DNA from: Clarkia xantiana subsp. parviflora
Taxonomy: Eukaryota > Streptophyta > Magnoliopsida > Myrtales > Onagraceae
Reading direction: 5' to 3'
DNA: 64,000 nucleotides
Assembly (NCBI GenBank): GCA_036873135.1
Contig: JAPTYO010000059.1
Coordinates: forward strand, 9,045,066-9,109,065
A model generated the notes under the pieces. The model was not told the DNA's origin. It saw only the letters and a list, made by a program, of their open reading frames with translations, and searched no databases. Shown in pieces: positions 1 to 10,190 of this stretch. The stretch's first letter is position 1. Each line of letters starts with the position of its first letter. A program made the translations under genes and the position numbers.

Positions 1-720
1 GCCTCCACGGTTGTCTTCTGGTCTATACGGCTCCCTGTCACTCTTGAAGTTGACTTGAGCCTTTAAAGCTTGCTCCATCGTGCTAGATGACCTTTCATTC
101 ATTCACATCTCTCGTGACTCTAACGAAGCTTGTAGATCATTAAGAGTCATATTCTCCAGGTTTCTGGACTCTTCAATGGCTGTGACCACATAGTCAAACC
201 GGCTAGACAGCGTCCGCAAGATCTTCTCCATGAGATCTCTCTCCGCCATTTGATCGCCGTTGGTCTTCATTTCGTTGACTAACTTCTCCATTCGGGCGAA
301 ATAGTCACGAACACCCTCGTCTTTTCCTTGCTCCGTAAGCTCGAACTGTCTCTTCAGTCCTTGCAGTCTCGTCCGCTTGACAGGATCTGCACCTTCATAT
401 ATTTTGAGCAAAATATTCCATGCTTCTTTTGCTGTTTTAGCATGAAATATTTTCTCAAGCACCGGCAGCTCCACCGACTGGTAGATTAGGAACAAAGCCT
501 TCTCATTAAGCGTCCGTTCACGCTCATGCTGTTGGACTTCTTCCACCAATGGTTTTTCTTGTTCAGAAAAACCTTTCTCGAGTATATCTCCAAAGACGTT
601 GTTTCTTAGAGACATCTCCATCAACCGCTTCCACATAGCAAAATTATTCTTCCCATCGAATTTGAAAATCGATGATTGTAATTGCTGAACATGAACTCCA
701 GTTGTTGAACTCGAAGCCAT
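1..720 (-). pseudogene. Copia gag polyprotein, 5' part, runs off the window edge
   Basis: Minus-strand reading frame from the ATG at 718-720 (MASSSTTG) toward the window start. It resembles the UBN2-type Gag of plant Ty1/Copia elements, which builds the virus-like particle: an N-terminal K-F-x-G-x-N-F-x-x-W segment, then the KEAWNILLKIYEG and LKRQFELTEQ helices. An in-frame TGA at 103-105 interrupts it. The same frame continues past the stop to base 1 with Gag-like residues (ALKAQVNFKSDREPYRPEDN), so this is one nonsense change and not the natural end. An upstream in-frame ATG at 778-780 lies inside the LTR/PBS region and is rejected as the start. No pol is visible because the element leaves the window. 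Confidence 0.85.
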
Positions 721-757
721 TTCGACAGCACCTCCACTCAAACTCACAAACCTAAAA

Positions 758-769
758 GCTCTGATACCA
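758..769 (-). other. Primer binding site, initiator tRNA-Met type
   Basis: Read on the minus strand this is TGGTATCAGAGC, the standard plant Copia primer site complementary to the 3' end of initiator tRNA-Met. It lies two bases inside the LTR end and just upstream of gag, which fixes the element's orientation. Confidence 0.9.
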
Positions 770-771
770 GT

Positions 772-1201
772 TGTTGGCAATAATTTCTACTGCCACTAAG
801 AATAATAATTTTGGTAATGGAAGCACACACACTCTTTATATAGATGGGGAATATATCTTACAACACTCACAACACTATTAGCTTGATGAAGCTAACTAAC
901 CCTAAATAACCTAGCTGGCGAAGGCTATTACAACAACTCTCGAAACACTCTCGTAGAGCTATGTATTTTATATTTGTGTGTTGTGTTTTAACAACCTAAA
1001 CTAGATAGCTATATATAGAGATAAGTATACCAATCCTTGTCAAGCTTGCATGCTTTTACATTGACATGTGGCTTCCTAAGCTTTGCCACCAAGACATCCT
1101 TAGGAACTAAGGAGCCGCCATTTTGTTTGCTTGGCTAGGTAGGTTTCCTCTTTAGGTGGGTTTCTTTATTTTAATATTAAATCAAACTTAAATATCTAAC
1201 A
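772..1201 (-). repeat. 5' LTR of the minus-strand Copia element
   Basis: A 430-bp block that on the minus strand begins TGTTAGATAT and ends GCCAACA, directly next to the primer binding site. The TG...CA termini and the PBS define both edges. Its partner LTR is outside the window, so the target duplication cannot be checked. Confidence 0.85.
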
Positions 1202-2290
1202 CCTTTGAATTCCTAGACCAACCACCGCTCCGGGTTTTACAAACCCGATCCGTTAACATCTTCTTCTTAACCCGACTCAGACAACTGAAAGGACTCCATG
1301 ACTGCGGCTTTATCTGAGTCTATGAACGAATATTTGTTCTGACAAGAGCAAATCATGCTCGTCCTATGAGATACCTATTGCGACCTCTGCATCACCTTCT
1401 ACGTGTAGCTCCTCCTCATCAAGGTGAGAGATCGATCGTGAATTGTGACAGAAGCAAGAGCTGGACCGAGAAGAATCGCCAAAACAAAATTCAGTCGCTG
1501 GAGGCGTCGGTGTAACCACCAATTGTATAAAAGAAGAGTGAGCGATGCGACTCCGGAGATACGAATCAACAGGAGGTGAAGCCATTAACAACACCGAATC
1601 TTCGTCCACCTTCTTCCGCAAAGCAACGTACTTTGTCTTTGACTTAACAACCTGAACATGAACAAGAGTCTACTATTAGGTATCAGACATTCAGACCAAC
1701 CAAATTTATCATAAGAGAATATTATAAGTCTCAAATTGATATTTTGTTCTAAGATTCGTCTGCTAGATTTTTCTATTCTGCCACGAGCAATTTCTGCTCT
1801 GGACCACGAAGCAGTCTTGCTGGTTTCTGATAGACCTAGATCATCTCGCATCGTCAAGAAGATCACTTATATCCACGACTCATCGCATAGCCAAGGCCAC
1901 CGATCCTCTCCATCAATCTCCAATCGCGCAACAGATCTGGGTTCCTCAATTCGTCCCAAAATCTCGATCTTCGACCCATCGTCATGTCCGCCATGTACGA
2001 AATCGATGCTTCCCTCATTGTCACTGCTGCTGTGATCATCTCCCTCCGACTCACAAATTGACAGCCGATCCGTATACAGCAGAGGCCACCAACAGAACAC
2101 AAGGAAGATCATTGTCAGATAACGAATGTGTAAACATCATCTATCTATATTATACATTTCAAATATGTACGATTACACACGTACATATATTTTAAAAATC
2201 AATCAAACATAGATCCTATTTTTAACGAACCTTTGTTCAATTTTCTAGAAAATTAATCACCTATAAAACATCAAGAAATTGTCTTAAAAT
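1202..2290. other. No recognisable gene or element
   Basis: Mixed-composition sequence with short overlapping frames on both strands (for example about 85 codons on the minus strand at 1364-1621). None shows a family I recognise or a consistent exon structure. It could be a decayed gene or UTR. Nothing is called here. Confidence 0.4.
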
Positions 2291-2865
2291 TGTTGGAAAT
2301 ACAACACATAAAAGGGAAATTCTAAAGGAGTATTTTCTGGATCAAATGAACAAACTATTTTTAAACCGAGTCCCGTGCTGATCACGGTCTCCTTAAGACA
2401 ATTTCGCCCCCTCACCGACTCATCGGTTGTGCTAGAGGATAAACATGGGCGATTGTCTCCCAGGATAAAACGGCATTCCAGTACGAGCTAGCAAGAAGCC
2501 CCACCAGTCGAACAGAACTTTGCCTGAACTCCACCAGGAACAAGACTTGCGGTCGAAACGACCTAGAAAGATGACAATCATCTCGAATATGAAGGAGGGG
2601 GAGGACTATTCTCATTCTCAATATCAGTATCTAAAAACAATAGAGAAAAGTCTCTATTTATAGGGAGGTGGAAGCAGTGTATTAATGGCGCAGCAATAAA
2701 TAAAATTGAAAGTCCCTATTAATGAAGCCGTTATGGATCATTAATTCGTCAAATTCAATGAATCTGGACGAAGACGGGACAACTCTGGCCGGGTGTACTA
2801 AGAACTAAAATTTCCCATTCACCCAATAAAAAAGATAGTCATGCCAATAATACATTTTTCCAACA
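2291..2865 (+). repeat. LTR-like block, probable solo LTR
   Basis: A 575-bp segment starting TGTTGGAAAT and ending TTTCCAACA, the TG...CA inverted ends of an LTR. A TATA-like CTATTTATAG near 2655 is followed by a possible leader. No PBS or polypurine tract adjoins either end, so it is not attached to an internal region. The flanking 5-mers (AAAAT and TAGAT) do not match, so either the insertion is old or an edge is misplaced. Confidence 0.5.
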
Positions 2866-3165
2866 TAGATTACATAGCATCCTGAAGAAAATGTTTGACC
2901 TTCTGTTGTTTCTGGATGAATCTGAGGTGCTTAAATTTATATGCCAATGATGTTTTTTCTTTTTTTGGTCGAAAACTGACTCTCCTTCAAATATCTTATA
3001 TCTACAAATTGAAGAACGAGTTCTTTTCGTATTTCAAATTTAAACTGGGTCATCTTCGGTTTGCTGTAAACAAAATCGAGGTTTGTATCTGCTTCTGCTT
3101 AAATTTACTTCTGGTATCTCCTCAATAAAAAGATGCAATGCAATTTTATTTTTTTATTTTGGCAG

Positions 3166-3209
3166 GCTTGGCTATTGGAGTACTTAATCTAGCCATAGTT
3201 ATTCATCAG
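3166..3209 (+). pseudogene. Possible isolated exon of a sucrose transporter
   Basis: Between a good splice acceptor (TTTTGGCAG, ending 3165) and a donor (GTAATC, starting 3210) lies a short exon reading GLAIGVLNLAIVIHQ. This resembles the conserved GLSMGVLNLAIVIPQ helix of plant SUT/SUC sucrose transporters, with His in place of Pro. I see no neighbouring transporter exons, so it is at best a gene fragment. A chance hydrophobic stretch is the alternative. Confidence 0.35.
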
Positions 3210-3847
3210 GTAATCCTTGCTTCAACAATGCTTAATTGCTTTGTGCTCCCGTATGTTAACCTCTCTTTGACGTGCTCCAACTTTGTTCTCCATCACGACT
3301 GAGTACTGCCTCAACAATAGACTATGCATGGAGACACTTGTTTAACAGTCTATCACGCCTCTTCAGTTGATCAGAAGTACCTTTTATATCCATCACAGGT
3401 ACTGCACAAAGTGGTGTAAAATCATAACAAAGCGTGTAAATCCAGCTGTGGGATGAAGTTATGGCACCATTCAAAGAAGAATCAAGAGCAACTGGTAGTA
3501 TCTATATATTTGATTACCATTGTCGTTTGATCAAGATAGTTCCAGCAAGAGCAGATAAAACACCAACTGTTCCATAGAAATTCACTAATACCACAAGCCA
3601 CACAAATGTATTGAAATGTACAATTTTCAGGTATGGATGGATCACCAATTCTACAACTTCATCCCAGCAATCAAAAGGTATAATTTTGAGTCAATAGCCA
3701 TACTTGAAGAACGTTTAATTTTGTAGCATAATTTTTCTTTTTATTCACTTTTTCTTTTTGAGGAGGTTATTGCCTTCAAGTTTAGGTTCTTTTCTAACTT
3801 GTGTTGCAAATGTCTTTACAGGAATGACATGGGCTGTCTATATAAAT

Positions 3848-4160
3848 TAGTGTTATCAGAACCGGACCGGCGGTCCGACAGGGTTCGAACCGGAACTGGT
3901 GTCTCTACCGGTCCGGTTCGAGCAAATCCGGAGGATGTAAGCGAACCGGGTTCGATATCCGGACAAACCCAATAAATACTCCTCTCCAACAAACCCAATA
4001 AATGCTCAACCCAACTAGTTTTCTTCTCTGTTGTTTATTTCTATGATCTTGTCAATTCTGCTATATTCTGCCCGTGTTTTACTTCAGTCTGGTCGGACCG
4101 TCCGAACCGGAAACCGGTGCCCTAACCGGTCCGATACCCGGTCCGGTTCTGATAACACTG
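3848..4160. mobile_element. hAT-type MITE, copy 1 (313 bp)
   Basis: Terminal inverted repeats read (T)AGTGTTATCAGAACCGGACC on the left and the complement on the right. The flanks carry an 8-bp duplication with one mismatch: ATATAAAT at 3840-3847 and ATATAAAG at 4161-4168. The interior is rich in CCGGTTC/GGTCCGG motifs. TIR plus 8-bp duplication fits the hAT superfamily. A second copy lies at 26956-27383. No transposase is encoded. Confidence 0.85.
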
Positions 4161-4168
4161 ATATAAAG

Positions 4169-5432
4169 GTAGTGGCTGGCACTAATTAGGTAAACATAAG
4201 AGGTAACAAATGCTTATTGTTTCTGTTGAATCTCTACAAAAGCCATTATGATGTCGTTGTGCTGTGATTGCCAAGAACATTGAGTGGTCTAGAATTTTCT
4301 TTAGATGGTTCTTAAGTGTTACCTAAAATAAGTAGCACAATTTACTTTTTTTTTTTTTCATTTGGAATTGCCAGCACAATTTGTCTTCTGCTACATTGTC
4401 TGGAGCTCTTGATTCTCTTGGTATGAGATCCTTTTAGATTAAAGAATATTATGAAAAAAATCAATATGCTGCTTGCAAGACTGCTGTGAAGTAGTTGATG
4501 TATTTGTTCAATTAAATTTATCATTCTCATTTTAGGCTTCAGTAGCAAGATTATAGATGGGTCGATGTATGGTTCAATGTTTCTTTTGTAACTAATTGAG
4601 TTTTTGCTTTTATGTTGGGTCCAAATAGATAAAGTCTTTCTAAAAGTGTCTTTTGTAATTATTTGTGTTTTTTTTTTGTTTTGATTCCAATGGGTGTTGC
4701 TTATATACTTTGGATATGGAGAACCAAATGGGACAGTTGGTGAAATACAATGTCAAGTTTCACATAAGCTCCCACCTTAAGAAACACGTGAATATTTTTT
4801 GTCTCATTTGCTGATATTTATTTCCTGATTGGAGGGATTGGATGTTAATGATCATGTTTCCAAAATTCCAACCAAAAGAAAGTTCAAAGGTAGGAAGAAG
4901 AATGGAGATTGTTTAATGTGATTGGTTGAGATGGTTGAAGCCAACTCCCTAAATGAAAGTAAAGGACAAGGACAAGGTGTCATGCTGGCATTAGATGTGC
5001 ATTTTCCTTCTCCAGGTACCTTCTTACTTTGTGTTATTTTTAATATAATAATTGGATAAAAAACACGGTAGATGTTACATTCCTAATTATGGATAGTTAT
5101 ACTGAAATTAGTTTTGAAAAATATATGTGTTGAGAAGCTTCATTCAATGTTTTTAAGAGTTAGAGGATATTTGATCTGATCATTTGTGATTCATAAATAG
5201 AACTATACTAACAATGGAATTAATAGGTTTACTTACCACTCATTTTTGCTGGAGGCTCTACAATTATGGAAAGAAGATTTTTGGGAAAGGATATGGAGGT
5301 CCTGATGATGAGAAATCTGTTTCTCAAGGTTAGATTAAGATCCCTATCAAATTGAGTTTATTTGCTTGCATTCCTAAACTCTTGGATGAACTTTTCTATG
5401 CTACATGTACCAGAGGGTGGAAATATAGAACC
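4169..5432. other. AT-rich stretch with no confident gene, left flank of Tat-1
   Basis: Intron-like or intergenic AT-rich sequence with homopolymer T runs. A short open stretch at about 5266-5325 ends at a donor-like AAG/GTTAG. Bases 5396-5432 read open across the Tat-1 insertion point into 13604 onward. It may belong to the LDL3-like remnant on the far side of Tat-1, but the similarity is too weak to call exons. Confidence 0.3.
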
Positions 5433-5754
5433 TGATGGGTTTGGCTATAGCCGTTAGGCCCTTTAACGACGAGTAAACGGTGAATAGGCCCACTGGGCCC
5501 TAAATGGAGGTCAAGATGACCCAGGAGAAGGGTCCCGACGAAGGGAGTCCCGATGATGAAAGGTCCCGACAGAGTCGGTCCCGACAGATGAGCTGGAAGC
5601 TCCCGATGAGAAGCCTCTAAGTAGGCCCCGATGATGAATCCCTGAGAATGATTGGCCCTGTCACGATGACGAGGGGCCCCGAGTGGTGACACAACGAGAT
5701 AACTCTGGAGTCCCCGAAGTTAGTCGGGACTCGTTATCAGAGGATAAGGCCGAG

Positions 5755-5900
5755 ATACGCGGGGCGTGACCGAGATACGCGGAACGTGGTTAAGATACAC
5801 AGAGCGTGGCCGAGATACGCGGGGCGTGGCCGAGATAAGCGAGATCATGGCCTAGATAGGCGGGATCACACCCGAGATACGCGGGATACGGGCTAACCAC
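5755..5900 (+). repeat. U3 tandem repeats of about 20 bp in the Tat LTR
   Basis: About seven degenerate copies of a GC-rich unit of the form GGCCGAGATACGCGGGGCGT lie upstream of the TATA box. The same block is in the 3' LTR (about 13197-13345) and in both Tat-2 LTRs, where copy number differs by one unit. Repeated U3 motifs in front of a promoter often act as enhancers; that role is inferred. Confidence 0.8.
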
Positions 5901-5937
5901 CCCCAACGGTTCACCAGGTAACTGAGGTACCTCTTCG

Positions 5938-5948
5938 CCTATAAAAGG
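5938..5948 (+). promoter_or_regulatory. TATA box of the Tat-1 5' LTR
   Basis: CCTATAAAAGG lies about 200 bp before the LTR end and directly downstream of the U3 repeats, as expected for the RNA polymerase II promoter that starts the genomic RNA. The same motif sits at the same place in the 3' LTR (about 13388) and in the Tat-2 LTRs. Confidence 0.75.
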
Positions 5949-6148
5949 GCAGAGGTCACCTCAGATCATTAACGCTGAGTTGAATACACTCTGAGATTAT
6001 TACTTGCCAGTCATACGAAATACTCATTTAAGCATCGGAGAGGGATTCTGGGTCACCGCCCGGTCTATCCCCTCTTGCAGGATTACGTGGAGCAAAGGAG
6101 CTAGGATTGCCGTTCGAGTCCGTACCGGAGTTCCACCGTGATCCAACA

Positions 6149-6167
6149 TTGGCGCCGTCTGTGGGAA
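6149..6167 (+). other. Primer binding site of Tat-1
   Basis: TTGGCGCCGTCTGTGGGAA follows the LTR end directly. TGGCGCCG-starting primer sites are common in plant Ty3/Gypsy elements. The exact tRNA is not assigned here. Tat-2 and Tat-3 carry the same sequence next to their 5' LTRs. Confidence 0.85.
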
Positions 6168-6184
6168 GCAAACAAAAAGCTGAT

Positions 6185-7620
6185 ATGCCTTCTACTCGAT
6201 CGATGGTGGCTGGCAAGAACAGAAGACAGGGACAATCCGGTGGTTCCCGCCACCCCGCTACAACGAATCTGGATTCAGTACCGGAACAGGAGGAAAACCA
6301 GAATCATCCTCCGGCTGAGCTCTCCCAGACAGGGGGGGCACAACGGAGATCCCGAAGATATTGCTCCTCAGCACCAGGGCAATAAGGGGCAGGAGGTTCC
6401 CCCGGCTACAGACTTGACGAGGACCGTGGCGGAAGCCATGCCCATGTTTCTGGCGGCTGTAGAGGCTCTCTTGGATCGAAGAGAGGCTGCGAGGAGGTAG
6501 GAGGAGATGCCCCCGTTGGAGGAAGTGCCCCCACCAACAGAGGGTCGGAACGCACAGGAAGCCCCGCCCCGAGGCCAGGACAGAGGTAGGGCAACCGGTC
6601 AGCCGGAGAGGTTCGTGGTTGATGGGCCAGGACCAGTACAGCACAGGACCATTCCCCTGAATGGCCCCATCACTCCCGACCAGGTGGTAAAGATCGTGAA
6701 CATCTGTATGGGAGAGCAGAAGTCGCTGGTGTCGGAGCTAAGGAATCGATCCACTCATCCCTTCGTCCCCCGACTTATCGACACCCTAGCCCCGCCTGGG
6801 CTAGGCATCCCCACGATAAAGGAGTATGATGGCGAAGGAGATCCAGTTCGCCATGTCCAGAAGCACCTCATGGCGTGTCTGGGAAGAGCCCCGAGTGAAG
6901 ACATAGTGTGTACACTGTTCCCGAACACACTTGGAGAAAGAGCCCTGACCTGGTTCTTTAGTCTGCCCCCAGGCAGGCATTACAGAAGAGGGTAAAACGG
7001 CAGATCGATGTCCAGGAGTCGAAGATAGCCGCGGGAGAACTGGAGCCCCCAAAGTCGAACAAAGGAAAGCAGTCAGTTAAACCTTTTGACGATCGTAAGT
7101 CAAAGGGTAAACCCGACAGTAGCAAGAATCGAGGCCGTCCGGATCGGAGGGACGATAGGCATTCTTCAAGGAAAGATAAGCGGGAGGATCTCGACATTCC
7201 TCTCAACTGCTCCATGGCGGAAGTGCTGACAGTCATGGAACGACAAGGTATCTCCAGGTACCCTCCAAAGAAGGATGGAGAATTCTTGGGATCTCGTACG
7301 GGTCGCTACTGCCGATTTCACCGCGCAAATGGTCACGACACCAACCACTGTCGAGAACTGAAGAAGGAAATCGAAAAGCTGATCCAGAAGGGGAAGCTCA
7401 AAGAATTTGTCGAGGATAAGCGGTGTCGATCTCGCTCTCGGTCCCGATCGCGGTCCCGTTCCCGGTCCCGCGACCGGTCCCCAAAGAAGAAGAGAACCGA
7501 TCCAGAATCGTCCGGTGCTCGCACGGAGGATTTGCTGCTGGAGGTGATACTTCATCCGCCCGAGAAGTCTATGCTTCTAGAATCCCTACGGCGGTGGTGC
7601 TGGGTAAGAGGTCCCGATCT
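6185..7620 (+). pseudogene. Tat-1 gag, broken
   Basis: Starts at ATG 6185 (MPSTRSM), the same start as Tat-2. The capsid part contains the conserved FVPRLIDTLAPPGLGIP and GERALTWFFSLPPG segments. The nucleocapsid part has a C-x2-H...C motif (YCRFHRANGHDTNHC, about 7306-7350) followed by the RS-rich tail at 7418-7490. Breaks seen against Tat-2: an extra G in a G run near 6332, TAG at 6498-6500 (CAG in Tat-2), a deletion of roughly 280 bp after 6970 removing the C-terminal capsid, and a loss of about 31 nt near 7520 that shifts the frame before protease. It cannot make a full Gag. Confidence 0.85.
7418..7490 (+). other. RS-dipeptide-rich tail of Gag
   Basis: After the Cys/His motif Gag carries about eight Arg-Ser dipeptides followed by a basic PKKKR patch. 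The serine and arginine codons are mixed (TCT, TCC, TCG; CGA, CGC, CGG, CGT), so this is not a simple DNA microsatellite. Tat-2 has the same tail at about 55435-55492. RS domains are known from SR splicing factors, where they are phosphorylated and bind RNA or other RS proteins. A role in Gag is inferred. Confidence 0.75.
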
Positions 7621-8250
7621 TGGACCTTGAAAGAAGTGATGGTAATCTCTTTCTCGTCGGAAGATCTCATAGGCGTGGAGACCCCGCACGACGATGCCTT
7701 AGTAGTAACTTTGGATGTAGACGGGTTCGAGATGAAGAGAATTCTAATCGACGGAGGGAGCTCCTCCGACATTCTATTCATGGACGCGCTGGAAGCTATG
7801 GGGAAGACAAAAAAAGATCTGAAGGAGGCAAACTTCCCGATGGTCGGGTTCTCTGGCTCAACCTCCTACCCGCTAGGAGTAATCACCTTACCAGTGGAAG
7901 TTTGGTAGCGGGTGGAAATCAGAAAGGAGGAACGTGGAATTTGTCGTGGTTGATTCCGCGGGGACCTACAACACGATTATCGGGAGGACCACTATTAATC
8001 CCCTGATGGCGGTCGCCTCGACAGTGCACCAGGAGATGAAGTTCCCGACCGACCACGGAGTCGGAGAAGTCAAGGGCGACCAAGGAGGTTCCCGAAAATG
8101 CTATGTTAATGCCACCCGGAGGAGGAGGCGAGAGGCCATGACCGTCCTCCAGACAGACACAGATCCCAGAGAAGAGTTTGGGCGTCCCGCCCCCGTACAA
8201 GATCTGAAAGAAGTCGAGATCGACGGACCCCAGAGGAAGGTAAAAATCGG
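7621..8250 (+). pseudogene. Tat-1 aspartic protease region, broken
   Basis: Retropepsin-like segment with the active-site stretch MKRILIDGGSSSDILF at about 7732-7779; the IDGGSS form in place of DTGSS is usual in this group. It is followed by GFSGSTSYPLGVITLPV and, after a shift, by the second half VVVDSAGTYNTIIGRT. A one-base insertion near 7900 gives a premature TAG at 7906-7908, where Tat-2 continues in frame. In an intact element the enzyme would cut Gag-Pol in the particle. Confidence 0.75.
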
Positions 8251-9600
8251 GTCTGCCCTAACTGAAGAGACAGCCCAGAAATTAATCGAATTATTGAAGG
8301 AGTTCAAGGAGCTGTTTGCCTGGTCCCCAAGCGATATGCCAGGAATCAGCCCCGATGTGATCGATCAAGCCTATCACGCAGAAAAGGCGTCCGATGGGCA
8401 CGGACAAGAAGATCGCGATCCATCAGGAAGTAGGCAGGTTGCTCGATGCTGGGTTTATTAAGGAGCTCCGATTCCAGACTTGGGTTGCTAATCCGGTGCT
8501 GGTAAAGAAAACTAACGGGAAATGGCGAATGTGTGTGGACTTCCGCGACTTAAACAAGGCTTGCCCAAAGGACTGCTATCCACTCCCGAGAATCGACCAG
8601 CTGGTGGATGCCACGTCGGGACATGAGCTGTTGAGTTTCATGGATGCGTATTCAGGCTACAACCAGATCAAGATGGCCAAGGAAGACGCTCCCCACACAG
8701 CGTTCTACGCAGATAGTGACATCTATCACTACGATGTCATGCCTTTCGGGTTGATCTATGCTGGGGCAACCTACCAGCGGATGGTGAACAAGCTGTTCGT
8801 AGATATGCTGGGGGAAACCATGGAGGCTTACGTGGATGATATGCTGGTGAAGTCCCGACAAGCCGAGGATCACGTGCACAACCTTACCATGGCGTTTGAA
8901 CGGATGAGGCTCCATCAGGTTCACTTAAACCCGACGAAATGCGCCTTCAGAGTCCACTCAGGGAAGTTTTTGGGCTTCATGGTAAGTCAAAGAGGAATTG
9001 AAGTGAATCCTGAGAAGCTGAGGGCAATTGAGGAGATGCAGTCTCCGATAAACCATCGGGAGGTACAAGTGCTGAATGGCCGACTAGCTGCAATGAATCG
9101 CTTCTTATCCAAAGCCAGCGACCGATCAATGCCGTTTTTTGAAGTCCTGAGGGCCAACAAGAAATTTGAATGGACCGCCAAGTGTGAAGAGGCGTTCCAA
9201 GCACTCAAGCAGCACCTTCGCACCCTCCCGCCGTTGGCGAAACCGGTTCCAGGCGAGCCGCTCTACCTTTATTTGGCTGTTTCTGAATTTGCCATTAGCT
9301 CTGTGTTAGTAAAGATTGTCGAGGGTAATCAAGTCCCCGTCTATTATGTAAGCAAGGCATTTGCCAAATCTGAATTGAACTATCCCGCCGTTGAGAAGTA
9401 CCTCTTTGCGTTGATTATTACTGCTCGGAAGCTAAGGCCTTATTTCCACGCACACGAGATCACTGTGCTGACAAACCAGCCTTTGAAGCATTTTTTGAAC
9501 CGACCGGATGTGTCGGGAAGAATAGTGAAATGGGCAGTAGAGCTTAGTGAGTTTCGGATACACTTTGCTCCAAGAATGGAAATTAAGGGCCAGGCGTTGG
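8251..9600 (+). pseudogene. Tat-1 reverse transcriptase and RNase H, broken
   Basis: The LTEETAQKLIELLKEFKELFAWS linker leads into RT. A deletion of about 28 nt near 8362 shifts the frame. From the ATG at 8394 the RT is open through the catalytic YVDDMLVKS (about 8828-8854) and MPFGLIYAGATYQ (Tyr where Tat-2 has Asn). RNase H follows with PLYLYLAVSEFAISSVL and the VYYVSKAF and AVEKYLFALI segments. Copies the element's RNA into DNA and degrades the template. Catalytic RT residues survive but the frame is severed upstream and downstream. Confidence 0.85.
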
Positions 9601-9729
9601 CGGATTTTATAGCAGAATCTACAGCCCCCGATCTGGAAGATGCGGGCCCTGTAGAGGGGGCAACTATGGAGGTCCCGATAGAGGAACAACCAGAGAGGGC
9701 AGAGCAATCAGAACAGCCAAACAAGGAAA

Positions 9730-10190
9730 ATACTTGGGAGATGTACACGGATGGCTCCGCGAGTTCGGACGGATCAGGAGCGGGCTTTTTGTTGATACCA
9801 CCGGGTGAAGGTGAACCGCTCCGATACGCCTTGGCTTTAACATTCAAGGCCACAAACAACGAAGCGGAGTATGAGGCTCTCATCACGGGCCTGAAAATTG
9901 CTAGAGGCACGGGGGTCGATCACTTGAGAGTGAAGTGTGACGCAGCTTTAATCGTGATCCAGGTTCAAGGGCGATACGAAGCGAGGAGTCCGATAATGAA
10001 GAAGTATCTGCGAGAGGTACAAACCTTGTAGGAAAGCTTTAAAAGCTTCGACATCGAGGCAATCCCGAGGGAGGAAAACGTAGAGGTAGACGCCTTGAGT
10101 AAATTTGCCCTGGGGGCACCCTTGGAGGAAAATCGGAAGGTGCACTTCCTAGAAAATGTGATCATATCGACCATCGACCCGACATAGGTG
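9730..10190 (+). pseudogene. Additional RNase H domain of Tat-1, with two TAG stops
   Basis: A second RNase H starts at WEMYTDGSASSDGSGAG (about 9736) and continues through NNEAEYEALITGL and VKCDAALIV. This extra, archaeal-type RNase H between the normal RNase H and integrase is known for Tat-group elements. Acidic residues of the Y-T-D-G and E-A-E-Y-E-A motifs are present. TAG at 10029-10031 (AAG in Tat-2) and TAG at 10185-10187 (CAG in Tat-2) interrupt it and the linker to integrase. Confidence 0.8.

Larger units (their letters stand above)
5433..6148 (+). repeat. 5' LTR of Tat-1
   Basis: Starts TGATGGGTTTGG and ends GTGATCCAACA, immediately followed by the primer binding site. It carries U3 tandem repeats and a TATA box. 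It matches the LTR at 12883-13598 with about four substitutions counted by eye. Confidence 0.95.

Noticed and set aside
778..780. Upstream ATG as start of the Copia gag
   Set aside because: It lies within the LTR end, before the primer binding site; the ATG at 718-720 is the sensible start.
1364..2112. Two-exon minus-strand gene
   Set aside because: Short overlapping frames without a family match or consistent splice joins; left as unassigned.
7333..7524. Arg/Asp-rich frame antisense to the RS tail
   Set aside because: It is the shadow of the RS-encoding DNA on the other strand; the Gag frame is supported by conservation in Tat-2.
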